A stretch of 32,768 bases of DNA from Bacillota bacterium (lineage in GTDB: Bacteria; Bacillota; Clostridia; Clostridiales; Caloramatoraceae): NCBI GenBank assembly GCA_023415335.1, contig JAEZLD010000017.1, positions 1 through 32,768 on the forward strand, in the 5' to 3' direction. Shown here piece by piece: positions 1 to 7,867 of the stretch. Both the position numbers and the translations under genes were made by a program. Numbering within the stretch: the first letter of the stretch is position 1; each line of letters starts with the position of its first letter. Below the pieces are notes generated by a model. The model did no database searches, was not told where the DNA came from, and was given only the letters and a program-made list of their open reading frames with translations.

Positions 1-20
1 CAAGGGGGCTTTTTTATTAT
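1..20 (+). terminator. Right arm of a truncated terminator (probable)
   Basis: The window opens with a G-run followed by C and a run of six T (GGGGGCTTTTTTATT). This is how the descending arm and U-tract of a rho-independent terminator look. The ascending arm, expected to be AAGCCCCC, would lie upstream of the window, so this is only an inference. Confidence 0.3.
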
Positions 21-69
21 GAGTAAATTTAAGGTACATTGCAAATAATGTATGAAAGGGAGGGATACT

Positions 70-1590
70 ATGAGAAGACGTGCCTCTCGGCAGAATAAGG
101 ATAACGAAGAAAGTGAGCATCAGGAAGGCAGTGGAACACGTTTATCAGACAGTCTTGAGGACAACATAAAGCTATTGAAGGATGTTTTTAAGAATGATGA
201 TACAGTTGTGTTAAGAAGGTTTATGAATAGTAGAGACAATAATATAAAGGGTTGCATCATATTCATAGATGGTATGGTAGATGTAAAGGTTATAAACAAA
301 AGTATAATTGAGCCTATAATGACCTGTAGTCTTAAGGCAGAGGACTATGAGCTCATTGATATAATAGAGTACAGTGTAACTACGGCCTGTCAGACGAAGC
401 ATTCTGATGAATTAAAAAAGCTGTGTGATGCTGTTATAAAGGGAAGCACCGTCCTATTAGTGGATAATGAGCCCCACGGACTTATTATTGATACAAAGGG
501 ATATAAAACCAAGGGTATTGAGGATGTGGAAACAGAAAAAACCACAAAAGGTCCTAAAGAGGGCTTTACAGAAACACTTTTAACCAATCTTTCAATGATA
601 AGAAGGAAGCTTAATACCTCTGATTTGAAATTCAAATTTATGAGCTTTGGAAGAGAATCTGAAACTTCAGCCTGTATATGCTACCTGGAGGGGATAGCAG
701 AGCCTGAGCTTATTGAAGAGGTGGAAAAAAGGCTTGAAAAGGTGAAGCTTAAGGGGGTGTTGAGCACGCAGAGTATAGGTGAAATGATAAGCGATGCTAA
801 GCTATCTCCCTTTAAAACCATTGGAGATACTCAAAAGCCTGATGTGGTGGCAGCCAACCTTCTGGAGGGAAGAGTAGCCTTACTGCTTGATGGAACCCCC
901 AGCGTAATAACAATGCCATATCTTTTTATGGAGAACTTCCAGTTTGCAGAGGACTACTACACAAACTACTACGTAGGCAGCTTGGACAGGATTTTGAGTT
1001 ACCTTGCCTTCTTTATATCTATAAGTCTCCCTGGGGTATATGTTGCCATTACGTGCTTTCATCAGGAGGTGCTGGCAACCCAGCTTTTTATGAGTGTGGC
1101 TGTAGCACGGCAGGGTATTCCATTTCCAACATCAGTTGTAACTTTGCTGCTGATTATAGTATTTGAAATCCTTAAGGATGCCACAGCAAGAGTACCATCA
1201 TACATAAGCCAGTCACTCACTATTGTGGGCACACTTATAATCGGTCAGGCAGCCGTGGATGCCAGGCTTGTGGGAGCACCAACGCTGATAATAGTGTCAG
1301 TATCGGAAATTTCGAGGCTTCTTCTCCCTAAGCTTGATAATGCCAATATAATACTAACTGTGATACTTTTGATTCTTTCCAGTATTCTGGGGCTGTATGG
1401 ATTTACAGCAGGTATAATAGGACTGTCAATACATCTTTTCAGCCTGGAATCCTTTGGAAGATCATATCTCTCTCATGTGGATTCATACCAGACCAGCAGA
1501 CTTAAGGATGTATATGCAAGACTCCCTGCATGGGAGAATGCCAGTAAAAAAAACAGAGGTGGGGACAGTAAGAAAAATGATAAGCAGTAA
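70..1590 (+). CDS. gerKA: Spore germination protein, GerA/GerKA family (A subunit)
   Basis: This is the A subunit of a nutrient germinant receptor, which sits in the inner membrane of the dormant spore and works with B and C subunits. The soluble N-terminal half (to about residue 290) carries the family's repeated alpha/beta modules. The second half has about five hydrophobic segments, beginning near LSYLAFFISISLPGVYVAI and containing the conserved PFPTSVVTLLLIIVFEILKD stretch, followed by a charged tail. At 506 aa it has normal length. An in-frame ATG at 52 would add six residues, but it precedes the SD AAAGGGAGGG (55-64), which sits 5 nt before the ATG at 70, so 70 is preferred. The last codons overlap the C-subunit gene. 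Forespore (sigma-G) control is usual for the family, but the promoter lies outside the window. The K designation is by similarity only, because receptor subtypes are hard to separate by eye. Confidence 0.93.
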   Translation: MRRRASRQNKDNEESEHQEGSGTRLSDSLEDNIKLLKDVFKNDDTVVLRRFMNSRDNNIKGCIIFIDGMVDVKVINKSIIEPIMTCSLKAEDYELIDIIEYSVTTACQTKHSDELKKLCDAVIKGSTVLLVDNEPHGLIIDTKGYKTKGIEDVETEKTTKGPKEGFTETLLTNLSMIRRKLNTSDLKFKFMSFGRESETSACICYLEGIAEPELIEEVEKRLEKVKLKGVLSTQSIGEMISDAKLSPFKTIGDTQKPDVVAANLLEGRVALLLDGTPSVITMPYLFMENFQFAEDYYTNYYVGSLDRILSYLAFFISISLPGVYVAITCFHQEVLATQLFMSVAVARQGIPFPTSVVTLLLIIVFEILKDATARVPSYISQSLTIVGTLIIGQAAVDARLVGAPTLIIVSVSEISRLLLPKLDNANIILTVILLILSSILGLYGFTAGIIGLSIHLFSLESFGRSYLSHVDSYQTSRLKDVYARLPAWENASKKNRGGDSKKNDKQ

Positions 1591-2767
1591 TAGAAGGGGC
1601 TTTGGTAGTTTTATTAGATATATAGCTATAGTGCTTATAATGAATCTTCTAGCAGTCTTTACATCGGGTTGCTGGAACTATAGAGAGATTGAATACCTTG
1701 CAGCAGTATATGCCTTTGGCCTTGATAAGGACCCTAAGAGTAAGGAATATGTTCTTACGGTGGAGATTAACAGATTTGAATCCTCAGGAAAGGATTCCAC
1801 GTTAAAGTCCCGGGTGCTTACTGCTGAAGGAAGCAGCATAATGGAGGCTGTAGCAAACCTTTCAGAAACCTCTGATAAACAGATTTACTGGAGCCAGGCT
1901 AAGGTTGGTGTCATAGGAAGGGGAGTGGCAGAGGAAGGCTTAATGCCTCTTATAGATACGATGCTTAGGGACCAGGAAACCAGAATAGATATGTACCTTA
2001 TAGCATCAAAGGAAAAGACCGCAAAAGAAATAATCAAGCTTTCTGAAGAGAACTCATCCGAAATGCTTGGAGTAAGGCTTTCTGAGCTTATTGAAGGTCA
2101 AATGTTCGCCTCAAAAGCACCTGCTATACATGTATATGAACTGGCTGATATGCTGGCCAATCCATATCAGTCAGCTATCCTTGGAACTGTAGGAATTACA
2201 GATGTAGGAGGAGAGAAGCTGCCAGAGATATCCGGTGCTGCACTATTTGAAAAGGGAAGACTCAAAGGCTTTTTAAATGGAGAAGAAGCACAATACCTTC
2301 TGTTTGCCATGAATGAATTTAATCAGAGCCATCTTGCCTTAGATGGAGTTGATGATGATCCTGATGTTAAAGCATCTATACAGATAGATAAGAGCAAAAC
2401 TTCTATAACTCCAGCATACAAGGACGGCAAGATAAGCATGGATATATATATATACGCTGATGGTGGAATAGAGGAGTTGTATAACCCTAATAGTATTGAT
2501 GATAAGACCATAGAAGGTAAGATTAAGGAAAGGTGCGAAGCTATGATTGCTGAGAAAACAATGACGGTAATACAAAAGGTTCAAAGCCAATATGGAATGG
2601 ACGTGTTTGGATTCTCTAACACCTTTAAAAGAAGAAAGCCTTCTCTATGGAAAGAAATTGATGACAGATGGCAAGAGGAGTTCTCCAAAATGGATATTAG
2701 TGTTCACGCATACCTGCATATTACTAATACAGGGGAGGTTAAAATACTTTCAGAGGAGGAAATATAA
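1577..2767 (+). CDS. gerKC: Spore germination lipoprotein, Ger(x)C family (C subunit)
   Basis: This is the lipoprotein subunit of the germinant receptor. A basic N-terminus and a hydrophobic segment (IAIVLIMNLLAVF) run into a lipobox ending TSGC, and the next residues, CWNYREIE, match the family signature around the lipidated cysteine. The remaining ~370 residues are hydrophilic with the usual GerC layout, including a 'GxxxFEKGRLKGFL' stretch mid-protein and a C-terminal helix ending IDDRWQEEFSKMDI. The frame is open from 1454, but the ATG at 1577 is preferred. It lies about 12 nt after GAGGTGGGG and puts the signal peptide at the N-terminus. The gene overlaps the A-subunit gene by 14 nt, and its stop overlaps the next start (TAATG), so translational coupling is likely. 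Confidence 0.93.
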   Translation: MISSNRRGFGSFIRYIAIVLIMNLLAVFTSGCWNYREIEYLAAVYAFGLDKDPKSKEYVLTVEINRFESSGKDSTLKSRVLTAEGSSIMEAVANLSETSDKQIYWSQAKVGVIGRGVAEEGLMPLIDTMLRDQETRIDMYLIASKEKTAKEIIKLSEENSSEMLGVRLSELIEGQMFASKAPAIHVYELADMLANPYQSAILGTVGITDVGGEKLPEISGAALFEKGRLKGFLNGEEAQYLLFAMNEFNQSHLALDGVDDDPDVKASIQIDKSKTSITPAYKDGKISMDIYIYADGGIEELYNPNSIDDKTIEGKIKERCEAMIAEKTMTVIQKVQSQYGMDVFGFSNTFKRRKPSLWKEIDDRWQEEFSKMDISVHAYLHITNTGEVKILSEEEI

Positions 2768-2958
2768 TGCCGGTTATCATTGCTACTATCTTATGTGTTT
2801 ATTATATACGCAGAGAGTTGTCAGGATACTATAGAAACAAGCAATGGAAAATATTCTACACATATTCAATAATACTTCTGGCAGCCTATTTGCTCAGCAT
2901 GGTTGTAGCTATAGACACAGAAATTCCAGGCTTCATTGAAAGGATAATGGGAAAATAA
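2767..2958 (+). CDS. Small two-TM germinant-receptor-associated protein ('D' protein)
   Basis: This 63-aa protein has two hydrophobic segments (about residues 1-13 and 31-49) around a basic cytoplasmic-type loop (YIRRELSGYYRNKQWK). It lies inside the ger operon, starts on the last base of the C-subunit stop codon, and has a strong SD (GAGGAGG, 2753-2759). Small two-TM 'D' proteins of about 70 aa, encoded in or beside germinant receptor operons and modulating receptor function, are known from Bacillus. Size, topology and position all fit that class, but sequence similarity is not something I can measure here. The assignment is therefore by context. Confidence 0.75.
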   Translation: MPVIIATILCVYYIRRELSGYYRNKQWKIFYTYSIILLAAYLLSMVVAIDTEIPGFIERIMGK

Positions 2959-2987
2959 GAAAATTACATTTAGAGGTGGGATGCTGT

Positions 2988-4088
2988 TTGAGCAAACAAA
3001 AGATAACTTCCGCAGAGGCAGTTAGTCTGCTGGCATTTTCTCTTGTGGCTAATATTATACTAACCGGAGGCGGTAAGGTAGCAGGACAGGATGTATGGAT
3101 AAGCTTCCTTTTGGTTGTGTGTGTAATGCTTCCTCTGGCATATATATACAGAGGCATTGTTTTAAATTGTGGTGATAAGGGCTTTTTTATTTCTGTAGAA
3201 GAGACTATGGGAAAGCCTGTAGGAAGGCTTTTTAACATTTTAATTGTACTTTACAGCCTCTTTTTAGGCGTCATAGCTTTTAGGAGTATCTCAGAGTTTT
3301 TGTTTATAGCAGTCCTTACCCGCACACCCCTATATATAACCCGCCTATTGCTGGGAATGCTTTGCATTTGGGCTGCTAAATCAGGAGCTAGTTTTATAGC
3401 CAGATGGTCAAGGCTTGTATTCCCTATAATATTAACAATAGTACTCATGCTGGTCATATTATCCATTCCTAATTTTGATTTAGATAATTTTAAGTATACA
3501 TTGTTTTACGGCCCACAGCCAGTATTGCAGGGAGCATGGAATATTTTTACCTATCCTATGGTAGAGGCAGCCCTGCTGCTTATTCCCTTCTGTGATTTGG
3601 AGAAAAAGAAGGATACTGTTAAGATATACATAGTAGCACTTGTTATAACGTCTTTAATGGGCATTATAGTAAATGAAAGAAACATACTGGTAATGGGAGA
3701 GGTACTGGCAAAGGCATATTACTTTCCATCCTATAAGTCTGCTGGAATAATAAGGCTTACAAGGTTCTTTGACCGTATTGAAATTATAAGAGGTATGGTT
3801 TATATAGTAGGGAGCTTTCTTGATGGAACCTTCTGCCTTTATGTAGCCGCTCAAGGGGTGAACAGTATGCTGGGTATTAAGAATGAGGAGGCCGGAGTTA
3901 CTGCACCTATGGGAATTCTTATGCTTACCTTAGCGGGTAGCTTGTTTTCCCAATATAGTCAACTTATAAGTTATCTGCAGGGTCCTAACGGTTATATTGC
4001 AACAGCCATATTGGGTGTTCTGCCAGTGATTATTTGGATTACAGGAAAGCTAAGGAATGGGAGAAAAGTAAAAGGCAATAGGGGATAG
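2988..4088 (+). CDS. gerKB: Spore germination permease, GerB/GerKB family (B subunit)
   Basis: This is the integral-membrane B subunit, a member of the APC-like endospore germination permease family with about ten TM segments. It is the subunit proposed to bind germinant. The opening SKQKITSAEAVSLLAFSLVA is typical of GerB, followed by hydrophobic helices throughout and a short basic tail. Start choice: the frame is open from a GTG at 2976, but that GTG lies inside the SD (GAGGTGGG, 2973-2980). TTG at 2988 sits 7 nt downstream of that SD and gives the usual GerB N-terminus, so TTG is preferred (366 aa). It is the last gene of the operon and is followed at once by a terminator. Confidence 0.92.
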   Translation: MSKQKITSAEAVSLLAFSLVANIILTGGGKVAGQDVWISFLLVVCVMLPLAYIYRGIVLNCGDKGFFISVEETMGKPVGRLFNILIVLYSLFLGVIAFRSISEFLFIAVLTRTPLYITRLLLGMLCIWAAKSGASFIARWSRLVFPIILTIVLMLVILSIPNFDLDNFKYTLFYGPQPVLQGAWNIFTYPMVEAALLLIPFCDLEKKKDTVKIYIVALVITSLMGIIVNERNILVMGEVLAKAYYFPSYKSAGIIRLTRFFDRIEIIRGMVYIVGSFLDGTFCLYVAAQGVNSMLGIKNEEAGVTAPMGILMLTLAGSLFSQYSQLISYLQGPNGYIATAILGVLPVIIWITGKLRNGRKVKGNRG

Positions 4089-4101
4089 TGAAGTAATGTG
4101 G

Positions 4102-4133
4102 AAAAGCCTGCTTAATAATAATCGCAGGCTTTT
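4102..4133 (+). terminator. Rho-independent terminator of the ger operon
   Basis: A perfect 10-bp stem AAAAGCCTGC / GCAGGCTTTT with a 12-nt loop, whose 3' arm ends in the T-run. It lies 13 nt after the B-subunit stop codon. Confidence 0.9.
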
Positions 4134-4183
4134 TATAAGTAAAATATTTATTATACTTTATCAGAAACAGACTTATAGTCCTT

Positions 4184-4419
4184 TTATGAATTTATATCCT
4201 TATACCAAAAACAGACATAGGCTGTAGAGGTTGACTTTGCTACATCTGCCACAGCTCTTTCCATTGCCATTGTGTGCCAGGGGCACCACCTCTTACGTCT
4301 ACCCCTGCAGTAGCACTCTTTTCGCATATTACTACAGTACTGCCTGTGGCGCCCTCCTTAATTGCAGCGCTGCCAATCCTTATACCTTCTATTTCATGAA
4401 ATCCTATTTCCTTCGATAT
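4184..4419 (-). pseudogene. P1-family (DmpA/S58) peptidase remnant, internally deleted and frameshifted
   Basis: Read on the minus strand from 4419, one frame gives SKEIGFHEIEGIRIG, then KEGATGSTVVICEKSATAG and VDVRGGAPGTQ. This matches the N-terminus of P1-family peptidases (DmpA, peptidase family S58), including the VDVRGGAPGT motif. It then loses homology and hits a stop. A second frame at about 4184-4265 gives MAMERAVADVAKSTSTAY and ends WYKDINS, which resembles the C-terminal helix and tail of the same family. The roughly 230 residues expected between them, including the catalytic centre, are missing. The position expected for the start codon (4417-4419) reads ATA, behind a good SD (TTAGGAGGGG). 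I infer a dead gene with a start-codon mutation, a large internal deletion and a frameshift at the junction near 4258. Confidence 0.75.
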
Positions 4420-4525
4420 ATGCCCCTCCTAAGGGCAAAGTATTGATGCTGGCCAATCTTTGAGCGTTTACATTCATACTTTAATATATAGATAAAACAT
4501 TTGACACAATGCATTATTAAAAGGA

Positions 4526-4556
4526 AAACCTCGGGCAGAAATCCTGCCTGAGGTTT
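4526..4556 (-). terminator. Terminator of the minus-strand 3D-domain gene
   Basis: A 13-bp stem AAACCTCGGGCAG / CTGCCTGAGGTTT with one G:T-type mismatch and a 5-nt loop. On the minus strand it is followed by TTTTCCTTTT. It sits directly after the stop codon of the gene ending at 4559. Confidence 0.85.
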
Positions 4557-4558
4557 AG

Positions 4559-5602
4559 TTATTTTAGTATATATATTTTTACTGTCTTGATTCCCCATTC
4601 ATATGCTTCCTTATAGGTGTCAAGGAACACATCTATCATGTTTCCCTTAATGGCCCCGCCTGAATCTGCTGCAACAGCAAGACCATAGCCTTCCACATAC
4701 AGCTTGGTACCAAAGGGTATTACTGTTGGGTCTACGGCAATGGTGCTGTAGCCATTAGGATTCCTTACAGTAGCCATGCCAGTATGGGTAATGGTATCTC
4801 CAGTGTAGGCCGTAGAGGTTACTGTCATGGCCTTGGAGTAGCTGTACTTTACTCCGTTTACATTTATTTTGGTAGCCGATGAGGATGAAGCTGAGGTACC
4901 TCTGGAGGCAGTTGATGAGGATTTGGTTCCTCTGGCAATCCTCCTGTTTACAGGTGAAACTGTTACCTCCTGGGCTATAGCTTCTCTTGATATTTCTGCA
5001 CCATTTTCGCAAACTACTCTGTAGGTTATGGTCATCTCACCGTTAGACCCCTCTTGAATAACTCTTGTAGTACCTTTTGAAAGGCTGCTATCATTTACAT
5101 ACTCATTAGAGTACGCTATTTCAACTGTTTCTGTGAAGCTTCGGGTTTCTACTCTTATTATTTCTATATTCATGTTACACTCAATGGGATCCTCCAGGGA
5201 GCAGCTTAGCTTATCCTCTTCGCCCAGGATGATACCCTCGGCTTGAAGCATGGTTCCTACAGTTTCCTCTGCTGTCTCGGTAGAGTAGGTTTCTCCATCT
5301 GCTGTGATTGTAACATTCACTGCTCTTTTAATACTTACAGTAATGCCGTCCTCCAGTGGCTCATGAAGGTCTGGACTTACTTTATCCTTTTCATTAACTG
5401 TTATAAAAGCACCCTCTAGCGCCTCACCTATTGTAGAGGCTGTAGAGATGTGTCGTGTTGTTGTACCGTCTGCAACCACTAAAAAGGACTTTCTGTTTGA
5501 AAGAGCCCTTAAGGTTAGATAGGACACAACTAAAAGAAACACTACAAGCAGTGGAGCTACGAGCTTTAGTACAAGTCTTCTTCCTGACATTATCTTATAC
5601 AT
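4559..5602 (-). CDS. YabE-like cell-wall protein: DUF348 x2, G5 and 3D domains
   Basis: This is an exported, membrane-anchored protein likely to act on peptidoglycan. An N-terminal signal anchor (residues 11-32) is followed by two tandem DUF348 repeats (about 40-95 and 96-150) and a G5 domain (about 152-226). A Ser/Thr-rich linker (about 227-245) leads to a C-terminal 3D domain (258-347). The three aspartates that name the 3D fold are visible as D291 (AVDPTVIPFGTKLYV), D313 (AADSGG) and D324 (NMIDVF). The 3D domain has a double-psi beta-barrel fold related to MltA and Rpf/Sps factors, so lytic or resuscitation-type activity is inferred. The ATG at 5602 follows AGGAGGT at about 11 nt. The gene is monocistronic, with its own promoter and terminator. 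Confidence 0.9.
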   Translation of the reverse strand: MYKIMSGRRLVLKLVAPLLVVFLLVVSYLTLRALSNRKSFLVVADGTTTRHISTASTIGEALEGAFITVNEKDKVSPDLHEPLEDGITVSIKRAVNVTITADGETYSTETAEETVGTMLQAEGIILGEEDKLSCSLEDPIECNMNIEIIRVETRSFTETVEIAYSNEYVNDSSLSKGTTRVIQEGSNGEMTITYRVVCENGAEISREAIAQEVTVSPVNRRIARGTKSSSTASRGTSASSSSATKINVNGVKYSYSKAMTVTSTAYTGDTITHTGMATVRNPNGYSTIAVDPTVIPFGTKLYVEGYGLAVAADSGGAIKGNMIDVFLDTYKEAYEWGIKTVKIYILK

Positions 5603-5641
5603 AATTCTATATTACCTCCTGCTGTAAAAGTTTAGGCTACC

Positions 5642-5670
5642 ATAATAACGTGTAAGAATCAATATGTCAA
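5642..5670 (-). promoter_or_regulatory. Sigma-A-type promoter for the 3D-domain gene
   Basis: On the minus strand, a perfect TTGACA (-35, 5665-5670), a 17-nt spacer and TATTAT (-10, 5642-5647). It lies about 40 nt upstream of the start codon at 5602. The remaining intergenic DNA up to 5880 shows no further gene. Confidence 0.8.
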
Positions 5671-5892
5671 ACAAATTGGAAGGTCATGGAATTAGCAATA
5701 TATAGAAGTGAGGACATTTACTTTCTTTAACTGCTAGGTTTATAATAATGATGAAAGCCATAGGAGACAGCCTTCGCTTCCATGTAGGACAGATATAAAG
5801 GCTTTTCCTGATACATATCATAGTGTGCGGTATGTTATATTATATTTATACTTTGAGAAAACAAAGAAATATATATACAAGGAGATACTTTT

Positions 5893-6687
5893 ATGACACC
5901 ACTAAAGGAAATACAATGCTTTTTGCTGGATATGGATGGCACGTTTTATCTTGGAAATACGTTAATTGACGGAGCAAGGGATTTTCTTCACCTTCTTAAT
6001 ACACAGGGAAAACAGTTTATATTTTTAACCAATAACTCATCAAAAAATAACAGAGAGTATCAGAAAAAGCTTGAGAAGATGGGCTGTAAGGTAGATATGG
6101 ACAGGGTATTTACATCTGGGGAGGCAACAACCCTGTATTTAAACAAGGAAACCTCCGGTGCTACCATATTTCTGCTGGGTACCCCCCTTTTAGAGCAGGA
6201 ATTTATTGAAGCAGGCTTTAAGCTGGTAAATGATACAGATATTAAACCTGATTATGTAGTACTGGGCTTTGATACCACTCTTACCTATGACAAACTGTGG
6301 CGGGCATGTGACCTTATAAGAGAAGGAATCCCATATATTGCTACCCATCCTGACTATAATTGCCCCTTAGAGGGAGGAAAATTTATGCCTGATACAGGTT
6401 CTATGATAAAGCTTATAGAAGCCTCTACAGGAGTAATGCCAACAGTAATAGGAAAGCCTAACAGGTACATTGTAGATACACTTCTGGAAAAGTATAGCCT
6501 TAAAAGGGAAAACGTAGCTATGGTAGGTGACAGGCTTTACACAGATATAAAAACCGGAGAAAATGCAGGGATTACATCCATATTGGTTTTCTCAGGGGAA
6601 ACCACAGAGGATATGTACAGAGAATCCAGTGTAAAGGCTGATTACACGTTCCCCTCAATTAAGGAATTAATGGATGCCATAAAGTGA
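5893..6687 (+). CDS. HAD-superfamily phosphatase, NagD/PNPase-like (class IIA)
   Basis: This is a cytoplasmic phosphohydrolase. Motif I is DMDGT (nucleophile D13, acid/base D15), motif II is TNNS (46-49), the lysine motif is GKPN (K188), and motif IV is GDRLYTD (D213, D218). The C2-type cap lies between motifs II and III, the class IIA arrangement of NagD-like enzymes. At 264 aa it is a standard length. The family hydrolyses small phosphate esters such as nucleotides, glycerol phosphate or p-nitrophenyl phosphate, and the natural substrate cannot be read from sequence. The ATG is set by AAGGAGA, 8 nt upstream. It stands alone, with no tight linkage to the next gene (119 bp). Confidence 0.9.
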   Translation: MTPLKEIQCFLLDMDGTFYLGNTLIDGARDFLHLLNTQGKQFIFLTNNSSKNNREYQKKLEKMGCKVDMDRVFTSGEATTLYLNKETSGATIFLLGTPLLEQEFIEAGFKLVNDTDIKPDYVVLGFDTTLTYDKLWRACDLIREGIPYIATHPDYNCPLEGGKFMPDTGSMIKLIEASTGVMPTVIGKPNRYIVDTLLEKYSLKRENVAMVGDRLYTDIKTGENAGITSILVFSGETTEDMYRESSVKADYTFPSIKELMDAIK

Positions 6688-6806
6688 ATTTCACATATTC
6701 TTAATGTCAATAAAACGTAAAATTAATAAAGAACCCATATACTTGGGATATAATATTATAGTAGATATAGATGTAGCATAGCTGTAGTTTAAGGAGAAGC
6801 TTAACG

Positions 6807-7316
6807 ATGAAAAATAATGAGCAGGACTTCCAATTATATGAGGAGTTTGAGAAATGTGTAGAAAACATGATTTACAGTGAGCCCATACTTAAGATGGGAG
6901 GCTTTGTGCACCATAACAGTACTACATGCATGGACCATAGCATATATGTAGCGTACACAAGCTTTCGTATAAGTAAAAAGCTGGGCCTTGATTATATATC
7001 CACAGCAAGGGGAGCGATGCTTCATGACCTGTTCTTATATAACTGGCGGGAAAACAAAAGGAAGCTTGGAAGAAAGGGCATGCATGGCTTTACCCATCCA
7101 AAGGCAGCACTAAGTAATGCAAGCAAGTACTTTGATATAAATAAAATTGAAAAGGATATTATCGTAAAGCATATGTGGCCTCTTACAATAGTACCTCCAA
7201 GGTATGCTGAGTCCTTCATTGTGTGTCTTGCGGATAAGTACTGTGCCATGGTGGAGCTTACAAGCATAGGTACTAAAACCACAAAACGTCTTAAGGAAAT
7301 GTATGCTATATATTAG
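6807..7316 (+). CDS. HD-domain phosphohydrolase
   Basis: This 169-aa protein is built around an HD domain. A first histidine is at H44 (MDHSIYVAY), the signature pair is H73-D74 (AMLHDLFLYNW), further histidines lie at H93/H97 (MHGFTHPKAA) and H122 (IIVKHMW), and a closing aspartate is at D143 (LADKYC). This H...HD...H...H...D pattern binds a metal pair and supports phosphomonoesterase or phosphodiesterase activity, but the substrate is unknown. The SD AAGGAG is 10 nt before the ATG. No signal or TM segment is visible. A terminator follows the stop codon. Confidence 0.85.
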   Translation: MKNNEQDFQLYEEFEKCVENMIYSEPILKMGGFVHHNSTTCMDHSIYVAYTSFRISKKLGLDYISTARGAMLHDLFLYNWRENKRKLGRKGMHGFTHPKAALSNASKYFDINKIEKDIIVKHMWPLTIVPPRYAESFIVCLADKYCAMVELTSIGTKTTKRLKEMYAIY

Positions 7317-7329
7317 TAATAAGGATAGA

Positions 7330-7360
7330 GCATCCCGGGTAACCCCGGGACGCTTTTTTT
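7330..7360 (+). terminator. Terminator after the HD-domain gene
   Basis: GCATCCCGGG / CCCGGGACGC stem (one internal A-C mismatch) with a TAAC loop and seven T directly after. It lies 14 nt past the stop at 7316 and abuts the stop codon of the convergent gene. On the minus strand the T-run is poor, so it mainly serves the plus strand. Confidence 0.85.
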
Positions 7361-7733
7361 ACCTCTTGCTTTTAGAATCCGGGTCCTGCTTTAGTGGGTC
7401 ACTAAGCAGTGAGCCTGCTCCTGACAAAAGCTTAATTACACTTAAAAGCATTATAGGAAGCAGAAGGCTGCTAAGGGAGCTTAAGGATTCCCCTATTCCC
7501 TTAAAATCAAGTCCCGTAATTGGTCCGGAGGTGAATTGGAAGGTCCTTATAAAGCCATAGCTGTTAGGAGTAGAATAGCTGTATGTGCTAGAGCTCTGGT
7601 TATTATCAGCTGAGGTATCTGTTTTGTTTTCAGCAGGAGCCTGGCTCTTTACGCTGCCTCCATCAGATACGGTATATGGAACGTCGTCAAGTATGACGGA
7701 GCTGTTTTTATAGGCTTGTGTTGTATTGTCCAT
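7359..7733 (-). CDS. Hypothetical Ser/Thr-rich protein with C-terminal hydrophobic segment
   Basis: I do not recognise this 124-aa protein. The N-terminal ~60 residues are polar and low-complexity (Ser, Thr, Asn, Asp, Tyr). A hydrophobic, amphipathic stretch follows (about residues 82-108, with SLLLPIMLLSVIKLL), then a charged tail ending DPDSKSKR. It has no N-terminal signal peptide. That it is a real gene is supported by a strong SD (GGGAGGTG) 7 nt before the ATG at 7733, a clean stop abutting a terminator, and its own intergenic space on both sides. The low-complexity head and single hydrophobic segment would suit a membrane-associated or spore-associated protein, but that is a guess. Confidence 0.7.
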   Translation of the reverse strand: MDNTTQAYKNSSVILDDVPYTVSDGGSVKSQAPAENKTDTSADNNQSSSTYSYSTPNSYGFIRTFQFTSGPITGLDFKGIGESLSSLSSLLLPIMLLSVIKLLSGAGSLLSDPLKQDPDSKSKR

Positions 7734-7867
7734 ATTATGCCACCTCCCTGTAGTATAATTGTTTTCATTATATAATATTGCCGGATACTCTAAAGTTGCT
7801 ACTTTTTGTTTTAACCTTGGGAGAAATCTGATATAGTTGTGTATATAAGGTAGGATGCGGGGGAAAA

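Noticed and set aside
4231..4446. 71-codon plus-strand ORF in the interval after the ger operon
   Set aside because: It has no SD and a Cys/Tyr/Leu-rich odd composition. It is antisense to the P1 peptidase remnant, whose minus-strand translation clearly matches a family.
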